Positions 46,201 through 56,300 of a stretch of DNA of 64,000 bases are shown in pieces (the stretch's first letter is position 1; every line of letters starts with the position of its first letter). The position numbers were made by a program, and so were the translations under genes. Below the pieces are notes generated by a model. It saw only the letters and a list, made by a program, of their open reading frames with translations. It was not told where the DNA came from and ran no database searches. Origin of the DNA: Hippasteria phrygiana (taxonomy: Eukaryota; Echinodermata; Asteroidea; Valvatida; Goniasteridae); NCBI GenBank assembly GCA_037893225.1, contig JAZGUH010000557.1:62001-126000 (forward strand). Direction: 5' to 3'.

Positions 46201-49200
46201 TTTGCATTTCATTCGAAATGCCATCAATAATTTATTTCCGTTGTATTTTTTTTTCGTATACGCGAGTGTCAGTTTAGCCGATATTTGTGGATGTTGTTTC
46301 AGTGGTCTTCGATGAGTCATAACATGAATCCATGAATAACTGCATGGGATTTTTTAATGGAAATTTAATGAGCAGTATTTCAAACGGTAGGCCTATGTTC
46401 TCGCCAAATGCGGTGTCCTACATGAACGTTATAAAGAACGTATTCCCGGACTCGGCTGTGGCCGAATAGAAAAGTCTGAAAAGGAAAAAAAGAGCGGACT
46501 ATAGATCTCTAAGGAAAACAACGTGCGCGCACTCTCCATGTTACCATTAAGAAAATCAATCTTCATTAGCCAAGTGAAGGACTTTTTGTAAAAGTCAACA
46601 TGTCCGTTCCATATAAAAAAAAGACACATATCATTCTCGTTTAGTGAATAACTGTTCTCCTTTTTTTGTATGATTAATCCAACGACTGCAAGCTTGATTT
46701 CGTTCACTTTATTAGGACGCGCCCGGTGGGAGGTCATTTCACTTAACTCCCGCCTTCTTCTCCCCGCCGAGCCGAAATTGGATAAATTACTTCCGGTGGT
46801 TGCGTTCCACTTTATAGCCGAGGTTTTTTCCCCGCGGCAGAAAATTTCCCAACGTGCTAAAATCCCGAAGCCCTGCATCCGTGCTATATTCAAGCCGACG
46901 TTTCCGGAGAAATGTATATTTTTGGTCGCAAGAAATTACAGAGGTAACATTACGATACAGTTTGAGAGTAGACTTCTTAATTGTGTTTGAATAAAAAGCA
47001 TAACAATTTCCTTGTTTTATTTCATGACACGACTGGTTGTAAACGTATCGCACGCACCGTATGTGATGCACCGTATTTTGCCTCGTGAAAACCGCATTTT
47101 CCGTTCAGGTCGTTTTTCTAATGAAGATGTTTATACTTTTTGAGTATTTCCCCATGTTTTTGTTATCGACATTGCACAAGAACACTATCATGAAAAATAG
47201 CATTTTGTTGATGTAATTAACGTAACCATGAAGTTTGTTGCCAATCCATTCTTAATTTCATATTTTCTGGTATTTTTATTTTTACTTTTAGAAGCCACAT
47301 TAGCTTAGAATATGATAATGCAGTTATGCGCGATGTGAGTTGTGCCTGAATAATTATGTAGGTTCACATCGAATTTTATGGGCCCATACATCAGACTTCG
47401 TCTGTCACTTTTGCATATACACTCGTGGTGATGTATACCCGATCAGCCGCACTGCCTCTTCAGACTGGATTATTTGCCTCAAATAATCAAAGTCCCTCCT
47501 TCTCCATCAAGATTTCCAATAATCAGGAGATGATTCGCCGGGAGGCTGCTCGGCACGATACGATGGAATAAAGGAGGAACCCGAAGATGTTTACAAGACT
47601 ACAAACGACCCCCTCTCCCTTCGCCAGCGCGGCCCATAAATTACAAGGCGGCCCTCAGTGCCTTTCTTCGGTTTCCCGCGCGCTAGATCCCCGATGGCGG
47701 GAAACATTTCTCGCCGTCGCATTTTCAATTAGTCGGTATGGCAGAGGACGCGATATATGGAGCAAGAAAAGTAATCGGGACAAATTTTATTTGATCCTGA
47801 ATTCATTTCCTCTTCCACTTTTAACAGAAGCCTACGGGGATGCATGGTTGGTGTGGGGTCATTGGGTTATTTATTGATGACGAGCTGACAACACGAGATG
47901 TAAAATATGGTTGCTTTCCATTGTAAAGTTGCGATATAGCATCTGATGAATATGATTCCAAATATAATTCTGCATGCATAGGCTTGTGGAGTTCTTAGTT
48001 GGTATAGGAATGGACAATTCCACTAAGTTTACTACACGTAGGCCTACTAATAAAATTCAGTGAATAACCATTTTCCAATGTGGCGAGTGCCATTTGCCCA
48101 TCCAGCTTTCACAAAAAACGAATTGCGTCAAAAACACGTCAGTGCATGTTTAATCTATTCAAGTTAGCATTTGCAAGGAGTGTAGAATTTCCCTATGCAA
48201 TGGTTACATTTACATCAAGAAAAAAATCCTCCAACTAATAGACGGGTTTCTTGAAGTCATCCTACCCTCGAGGAATTAATTATTTATTTCACATCCTGAT
48301 GTAATCACACCGCTAAAGTCTGAAAGTTATATACGACTGAGTGTCCCACGAATAAAAAGTCAATGAATACACATCTGATAAATTGACGGTTGATGTATTC
48401 CACGTGTTGTTCTTTTCGATGGATATTGCATGCTACGGCGTGTATGCGGGACATGAGATTTGCTATCTTCTGATGAACTACCTCGGTGTACCCGTCAATG
48501 ATCCGTCTTCTAAGTTTTGACGCTCCAGGTGGGCGTCGACATCCGTATAATCTTCCATTTCCTGCCTATCACAGCATCCCTCCTGGGTCAAAATCCCTAA
48601 ACCCCCTTTGGGGTGGTTGCCAGGAGATATTTCTCTTCGTTTCCCTAAAACGAAATTGTTCAGTATAGGACTACGTGAGGAGTTAGCATTCTTGGCTAGG
48701 AGACCGAGTACGATGTTCAGACAGCAACAACCTCTTTGATTTGTGCACGAAACTTGTCTTCTCGCGTTAATGCCAAAATCCCCAGGTACCAGTTGATGTA
48801 CCATCCCACAGTCCATTTATCCCGTGCACCAAAATAGGTTAAAATAGCTTTTTGTCGAGATTCTCTCACTCATTTTAATCGGGTCGGCCAGTCAAGATTG
48901 ACTACGGTACTGAGACAAGACCAGCTCTTTTTGGACAGATACAAGATCCTTTTTGTGTCAAAATGTTTGAAACGTGAACAAAAGTTTACGTATCAGACGT
49001 CTGAGACAAAAGTAAGATTTACAATTCATACATTTAAAATATCTTATACATGGGCGTTTCAAATCAGACATTTTAGCTCTGACAAGCATCTTAAAAAAAT
49101 ATCTCCTAAACAGTAGTACTTAAACAGGTGTTATTATTAAAAACATGTTGTTTGTCTATTATTTAAAATGCTTAGCTTGTTAATTCTGCTGAAATTAATA

Positions 49201-49473
49201 GTATTGATAGCAACGAAATAATACTAATTCCGAGTAATATTCCGTAATAATTCATCATTATTTAAATTTTGTATCTATTATTTAACTTGAAGTTTGTGGA
49301 TATTTTTTTAATTTTTTCTTTTTTTAACTCAAACTTATTAATTGTTTAATCAAGGGGGCATGGCCATGTACAAGCTTCGGCTTTCTGCCAGCCTCCTCCA
49401 TTCATCATCGAAATGATGTACGGTATATAGGCCTACTCTGTTGTTTAAATGATTGTTGTGAGAATGCGTGGAA
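43201..49473. other. Long intergenic stretch; no gene recognised
   Basis: No supported exon. Inspected frames: minus 46429-46893 (154 aa) and minus 48478-48816 (112 aa); neither shows a domain, start context or splice partner. Blocks at about 46690-46945 (ending CAGAG|GTAACA, a donor-like site) and 47440-47880 are GC-balanced and complex, so they are candidate regulatory or untranslated DNA. A G homopolymer is at 44059-44071. Confidence 0.45.
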
Positions 49474-49516
49474 AAAACCAAACCAAACCAAACCAAAACA
49501 AACCAAACCAAACCAA
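49474..49516 (+). repeat. (AACCA)n simple repeat
   Basis: Run of CCAAA/CCAAAC units, slightly impure, on the + strand; the complementary frame gives a Val-Trp-Phe low-complexity chance peptide. Confidence 0.85.
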
Positions 49517-52500
49517 CAGAAGCTTTCAGACATTCATGATTCATTGTTTTAGGCGTATGTAACTACATGTCTTTCACACTCTGTGCACATTTTCCCCAAA
49601 CTTATCTGAGGGAAACATATGTCGCACAGCCTCATTATGGCTACAGTTGTATTAAGGTACACTTCCGGGCACACGTACTTCTTGCGTAGAATTTTTTTTT
49701 AAATTGCTACAGTTTGATCGAGATGTATGGGCCACCGGATCAAAGCTAACGTCTACCTCATAAATGATGCACTCTGCGAACATTAAGCAGGCCATAGAAA
49801 CCGTTGAAGAGCAGAAGGTGCTATTGGTGTTCATGCATGGCCATGGAGGATTTAGGAGTCCGGTTTCAGTCGTTATGGAGGGGAACATGCATATTTCATG
49901 ATTACGGCTAAGGGATTTTTTTTGTACACCGACCTCCCCGGCATGCCCGATTACGAACGTCTTTCACCGCTGGGCTTAGGGCCTACTTGCTGGGTGTAAC
50001 TGGATACATCTGGGCGAGCCCCGTGCTGTTTGAATTGGGTCAAGGAGATATATTGCTTGAATTCTGTAAAGAGTTTGAAAAATGCCAACCTTCAATTTTG
50101 TATTCATTATGTTTCACAAACGGGTTGTTTTGGCACATCCAATTGCCTGTGAAATATGCTGATGTGTTATAAAAGACACTTCTTGAAGTAGTGTGTTGTC
50201 TGAAACTGTTCACGGATATGCAAAAACATGAATACACATCAGACCTTGTTTAGCATAATTGATGGTGTTTTTAAGTTTTCATTATTGAATTCAACAGTGG
50301 CCAGCTTCAGCAGAACATAGCTTTACAGTTTATAACAGAATATCCTTCATTTTATTAAATGCCATTTAATACATTTTTCACAATCTAAAATAATTTATAA
50401 TCAAATGAGGTGTCGGTTTACAAAGTTCATAAATATTTTGTACACCGGAAGAGAACATGTAATTTATTCCCTATTTCAGTATAATTACTGTATTTTCTTA
50501 CTGAATGTCAGGTAGAAAAAAAACTACAAGATATATTGTTAAATAACGTTCAGACCCATGTGAAATCAATTTCATTTCACCTGTGCTGAATGCAGTTCTA
50601 CTATAAACCTCTATGGACGTTCTCTTAAACGACAGGCTTATCTCGTTCTGATGTACTGGAGACATACAACAGGCAAATCAGTTGTATTTTTGGTGGTTTT
50701 TACCTAAAAGTATTAAGTTAAGAAACACCACGGGTTGTTCATAATCTTATTTTTGATAGGTTCTGTATTGCAACAGTTACCAACTTGAAAGTGAGACCGT
50801 CAACGCTGCATGTATTTAGTTGTGGTACACTTTTTTCGCATTAAAAATTAACGTCACAAAAACAAACGAACGTATGAACGCACTTCAACCTCTGTTCCAG
50901 ATTAAACATGGAAAGTGGGTGGGCGAGAGAACACGAGCAACACGCAGGCCAGGCTGTGTGATTTTTCCTTCAAGCACAGCGCCCGTGCAAAGCTTGAGAG
51001 CATAATTTTGGCCTGCAGTCCACGAACAACCCTCAGGTGGAATGGAATACATGTGTAATTAGATTTGAATCAATTAATCACGTCCAGTGGTCTGGTGTGA
51101 TATCGCCTCAACTAGGCCTATACACACACAAAAGCTATGGTTGCCAGACCATGGCTAATGTTACTGTGTCTTTTTAAAATGGAATTATATCGTACGTTTC
51201 AATTGTTTTAATTATCCCCAGTAATGATATGCAATTTAATTTGTCCACTTTATGTGAATTTTTAATGTCATTGAAATAATCAGTCATCAGTCAGTCAGTC
51301 ACTGATCTCAGTGAGTCAGTGATGTCAGTCTGGCCCTTGTCTACTGAATAGACAGTAAATTGCATAGAAATACAACTTGATGTGGCATTCTTAAAATCCA
51401 GTGAATACAGTGTAGGCCTAGTACACCCGTCTGCTTTTACTCAAAACTCACATTTTCTCGAAACGGTGGTAGCATGTGTGATAAAGATTTACTTTAATGC
51501 TTTTGTATGGATAATGATAATGACTGCCATTTTTCTGAGTATTTTTACGTCATGAGGTCATCACGGCCGTTATGATCGAGGGAACATCAGCCAACAAGAA
51601 TTAATGCTCCTCAAAATACCCAGCACCCCTTCTTTTAGACAATGCCGGCGATTGGTTGCCAGGAAAGAAGTGTAACTCGTCTCGTCCGCGGTGATTTATA
51701 CATTTTCCTCAACACGGGCTACGCTCCGGTGAAGTAATTGCAATTTCCGCTCTGAGAGCAGCCCTCCCAACCCCATTTTTCTTCCGTCTGATCTCCTTAC
51801 TGCCGTCCGTTGTTCATTCCTTGGGCCGATAGCAGCACGGCTGCTTTTCCTGTTTTGTCTGCGGAGTTGGGCCGGCCATCCTCCGATCAAACACAATGCC
51901 CCGTTTTGGGCGAGCACGCTGACGGATGATGGTTCCACACGCGTGACCGTCGCCCCCGCTATGTTCAGACTTCAGACAGCAATATCCTGAAAACGTCCGC
52001 ATCATGGCAGCCTAAGGATGGCGGTGGTGTTGTTTACCTCCCGATTTGTGCCGCCGGCGGGCATGGGATGGAAATTGTGACGAATGAGCTCAAACATTGC
52101 CGTAGTTCGTTTGTATTGACGGTGACGTTCACTTAGCTACTCTTTGTGTATAGGCCTAATCAAACGAATCATGCCTACTACAGGCCCGTTGCCTGGCCCG
52201 AGACTTTGGGGGTGGGGGGAGGGGGGGTCGTCAAACTCCAAAATGGAATTGTTGGCATATGCGCAACATTGTTAACACATGCATAAATACGTAATACGAA
52301 GTATTAAAGTGGAACATTCAGTGATACATGTAATTTTAGGCAATAGGCTAGCCTGAGTTAAACTGAAAGTAATTAACCGATTTTTAAATTTTTTTTTTTA
52401 ATAACTCGTCACCAAGCGGGGGGGGGGGGGGGGGGGTCGTTCGAACGCCCCCCCCCCCCCCCCAGCTTACGGGGCTGCCTGCCACTTAGTCTGCGCTGCA

Positions 52501-53164
52501 TAAACGTTGGTATTAGATTGTGCACAATCGGTGTTTAATTTAAAATTCAAAACCCTTCCTTTGTGTTTATTTTAGGCAACGATTTCGGTCAGTTTTTACT
52601 TCCGTTCCTTAATTGGAATTAACACCAAACCAAGCATTTCTGAGAAAACTCATGGACTGGTGTCACTTAAGTCTTCCTTTGTGTTTTATTGTAAGATTGA
52701 AAAAACAAAAAAAATAGTGTCATTTAATTAACTCTGCTGCGGTGTTTATTTTGGGCCAGGGTATCGGTATTACTCAACACCTAAATCTGAAATAGCAAAA
52801 TAATAGTTTTGGTACAGACTCTAAAAAAAACCTTCTGAATGGACCCCATCCATCCGGTTGTAAATATAGTTGCTAACTTGGCCTTAAAAATATTCGAACA
52901 CCACAGTTTTTGCACTGTATACAGAGAGAGCCTTTGAATTGTATGCGTATAGTTTGGTAATGAGATGCACTACTCTTGAGGGTTTATTTCAAATGCTACC
53001 ATGTCTGTACGAAGTAATTGAAAATTTGCCAGCCTCTGTGTAAGCACAGCTGGCAAAATATTTGATGTTGATTTACACCGTGGCTCTTTGATAGATAGTC
53101 ACTTCCAACCGTCTCAGTTATCTCAATTATATCTCAATGTCTGCGTCATTCTATTCCACTGCAG
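49517..53164. other. Upstream region of the granin-like gene; no exon located
   Basis: A CAGT-type simple repeat lies at 51286-51332. About 51580-52080 is GC-balanced, complex and repeat-free. 52200-52470 has G and C homopolymers around an element-like segment. A CACTG-family fragment (GAACACCACAGTTTTTGCACTG, shown as its final 22 bases 52897-52918 only in part: CACAGTTTTTGCACTG) lies at about 52903-52918. The acceptor at 53164 implies an untranslated exon somewhere upstream, which I could not place. Confidence 0.5.
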
Positions 53165-53171
53165 GTCAAAC
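53165..53171 (+). other. Splice acceptor and short 5' UTR before the start codon
   Basis: A pyrimidine tract followed by ACTGCAG ends at 53164, leaving only GTCAAAC before ATGG. This predicts that most of the 5' UTR and the promoter lie in one or more upstream exons. The alternative is a transcription start within this tract. Confidence 0.55.
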
Positions 53172-53334
53172 ATGGCGTCCCCGTGTAAGCTGCTCTCGGT
53201 GGCCTTGTTGCTAGCAATGATGACGTCGTGCGTGGTGCATACAGCGCCCACTGGCGTCCTTGAGGAGCTGCAGGAGCCGGAGAAGTTCCAAGAAGTCGTG
53301 GAGGAAGCGGGAAAACAAGAAAGACTTGACGAAG
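53172..53334 (+). CDS. Granin-like gene, coding exon 1 (signal peptide)
   Basis: Encodes residues 1-54. MASPCKLLSVALLLAMMTSC has a hydrophobic core at about residues 7-17, with likely cleavage near A25 (VVHTA-PTG). The acidic propeptide EELQEPEKFQEVVEEAGKQE follows. The start at 53172 is chosen over the in-frame upstream ATG at 53088 because TTCTATTCCACTGCAG|GTCAAAC at 53164 is a good acceptor seven bases before the ATG, and the longer version would bury the signal peptide. The donor is GAAG|GTGGGT at 53335, phase 1. Confidence 0.85.
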
Positions 53335-56300
53335 GTGGGTGTTGGCTGCAGGACTCGTTTCTTCTTCAGTTTCATACATTCTCTCCTTAATGTGTAATTG
53401 TTGTTGGCAACACCTCAATCAGCTTTGGATTACCGGTACATTATTGATTTGCTTTTAGTCTGTAAGCTCCGCCTTTTTCCATATTTGTCTGGGATTAATT
53501 TTTCTCCCACCTCTTCGATGTTTTCTCATGACTTGTTTCTTCAGATCTGAAAGCTACCAAGCTTCCTACTTTTGAGGAATCATCTGTTTATTACCAGAAT
53601 ATTACAGTCACTTTTGTAGCTGTGGAAAAGCCAGTTCGGTATTTCAACTGCGCATGTGCACTATGACATTTTATCCCGAATGACCCGTGTGACCCAACGC
53701 GCGCTTGTGGTACGTGTTAAATTCAATCAGAATGGGCGTTCGCGTAACATCAGTTACGTCAGCAATTTTATCACGAATTGACCTTTGAGATACCGAACTG
53801 GCTTATTGCTTGACACTGCTGCCTTCAGTGGGAATATAATGCTGTCTTGCTGATGTAGCATTTTAACTATGATTATTTGTTTTGCATGTTTGGTTTTTGT
53901 TTTTTGGTTTTTGGTTTTTGGTTTTTGGTGTTAAGTTTTTGGTTTTTGGCTTTTGGTTTTTGGCTTTTGGTTTTTGGTTTTTGGTTTTTGGGTTATTTGA
54001 TAATAATGAGTACAGAGGTGCTATGAATTTACAGCATACTTACACTCATTCAAACACAGCCCTCGAGAAAGAATCAGAAGAAGATGACAAGATTGGGGAG
54101 GTAGAGGAGACAGTGCTGGCCGATGATGGCAAAGCGGATGGCGAGGAAGAGATAGTCCAAGATGCAGAGGATGAAGTCGTCAATGACAGTCAGGAGGCTG
54201 TCATCAATGATGAAGACACCCTGAAGAGTGAGGATGTCATCATTACCGGGAGTAGCAGCCAGCCGGATGCCGGTGACTACTTCTGGGGCTGGGAACCATC
54301 TTATGAGTACGACTCAGCAGACACCGAGTTCAGCCCCTGGTTTGTAGACGACATCCCCCAAAAACCATCCTACTACCCAGGAACATGGTCCAGCTACTTG
54401 GAGAACTTTGACGGAGAGTACTTTCCCAACTACGGGTCCAGTTACGAGGGCGTGAACGTGGTTGACAACAATCTGGACAACAGTCTTAAATATGATATTC
54501 CTGAGGGATTGTTTGATGGTATCCCTGGAGAGGAGCTGAACAACAAAGTGGACCAGACGGTGGACGAGTTCCTATGTATGCTGGGGTTGTGCGATGACGT
54601 CAGGGTATACCCAGAGGATGAAGAGTGGGAACAACCCAACGAGATTCAGTTCACCGAAGAAGGCATGATGGGTAACAGCGGGGGAGAGGAGGATTTGGAT
54701 GAGAAGAATCTCTACACGGTGGATGCCCAACCAGAGGCTGACAGTGAGGAAGCCGCAAACAGCACCACCAATGCCGAGGATGACAGCGTTTCATCATCTC
54801 GCATCAAGCGGGATGCACCGTCATCTCCAGAGGAAAGCAGACACAGGAGCAAGCGTGATCTGTCGTGGGATGATCTGGACCGAGACAATGACCTGCTGAG
54901 TCAAATCAACTCACTAGAAGGGCTACAGGAGGAAGCAGAAACGGCCCGGGACGACCCTGGCCAGACCACGGCAGACCGCTTTGAGGACCTACTGGAGTAC
55001 TTCAAGGAGGAGGCTGCCGAAAACGAAATAGCAGGAGATGAGGAGTTCTTTCTGGGAGTCCCAGAGTCTGTGCTGAATGAGATTGCCGCAGATACCACAG
55101 GGGGTGAGTTCCAGAACGTAATCGAAGAGGAGGAAGAGGAGGAGGGAGGAGAAGACGTTGGGATTGAAGAAACAGGGGAGTTTCTTGACAAGGAAGGTGA
55201 GGTTGACCAAGATGAGGATGATTGGGGTGCCTATCTCACCCCGGGATCGCCATACAGTGAGGACACTCTCCGGTACGACGGATATAAGCGAGATGATGAG
55301 AGGGAAGCACTGAGGGTGTATATTGAGAGTCTGCAGAACCTGGAAGGGTACCGCAAGAGAGATGACCAAAGAGGTAAGATTAAGTTTAGTTCGGAATATT
55401 CATTAGCTTTCCAATCCAAATCTTAACCACAGTACTTATTTTTTTTTGCGTAAATTGCCAAGAGTTGAACAAATTGCAGTGGTAAAAAGTGATCTCTGTT
55501 GACAATAGTCTCTGGACAATTCCTAAAAAATACGGTAGGTTTGAAGCCTAAAACTGGAGTTTGAAAAATGTCAAGATGTCATCTTTTAGAAGTCTTGTTA
55601 TTATCACAGTACCTTGAAGATTACTTTGTACCTTGTAAAAACCTCTTGGAACTTCCTCTTGTGAATGTATTAAACTGGAGGCGTCATGCGATAAGTGCAT
55701 TTACGTCGATGGGATGCATTTCATTTGGCTGTATTAAATACAATTAATCATTCGACTTTTTAATTTATAAATGTTAGTGTTGTTTTCTTGTCAGAGTCTA
55801 GAATAAAATAATGTCGTTCACAACGTATTTTGTTTTTAACAGATTACTTGGAAGATGGTTCGCGATCGGCTGAGAATTTCTTGAGGCAGCTTGTTCCCAG
55901 AAGTCCACCCAATGCTATCCGCTACCCTAAAACCGGTCTGGAGCCGTTCTCGCGGGAGAAATACTTCCCGCTCTTTCCTGAGCCCGGCGGCCTGGCGGAC
56001 GACGATGAGATGTATCCCGACCCAGATGGCACCCTTAAAAATTACAACGAGCTCCTGGACTTGTTCAACACCGAGTTGGAGGCCACCGTCCTGATCTCGA
56101 CCATTCAGGAAATGGCGGCAGAGCTTGGCAGGGACCGGCGGCTGTTAGTTGAGCTTGAGGAAGAAGAAGCCGAGATGGAGCTGCAGCTGGCCCTGGACAA
56201 GAACAACCGGGAGATCCTGGATCTGGTCGGGGTCGGAAACATCCGTCCGATGAAGAGGGCCCCTCGCATTATTGACTACCCGGATTTTAACGAGTACCCG

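Noticed and set aside
46429..46893. 154-aa minus-strand open frame
   Set aside because: No recognisable domain, no consistent composition, no splice partners; length is compatible with chance given the number of frames.
48478..48816. 112-aa minus-strand open frame
   Set aside because: No family features and no supporting start or splice context.
53882..54059. In-frame 5' extension of exon 2 starting at an ATG at 53882
   Set aside because: It translates a TTTTGG simple repeat; a phase-correct acceptor at 54059 and the signal-peptide exon upstream explain the gene better.
54989..55369. 126-aa and 96-aa minus-strand frames under exon 2
   Set aside because: Shadows of the acidic coding exon; Glu-rich codons read as Ser/Leu on the other strand.
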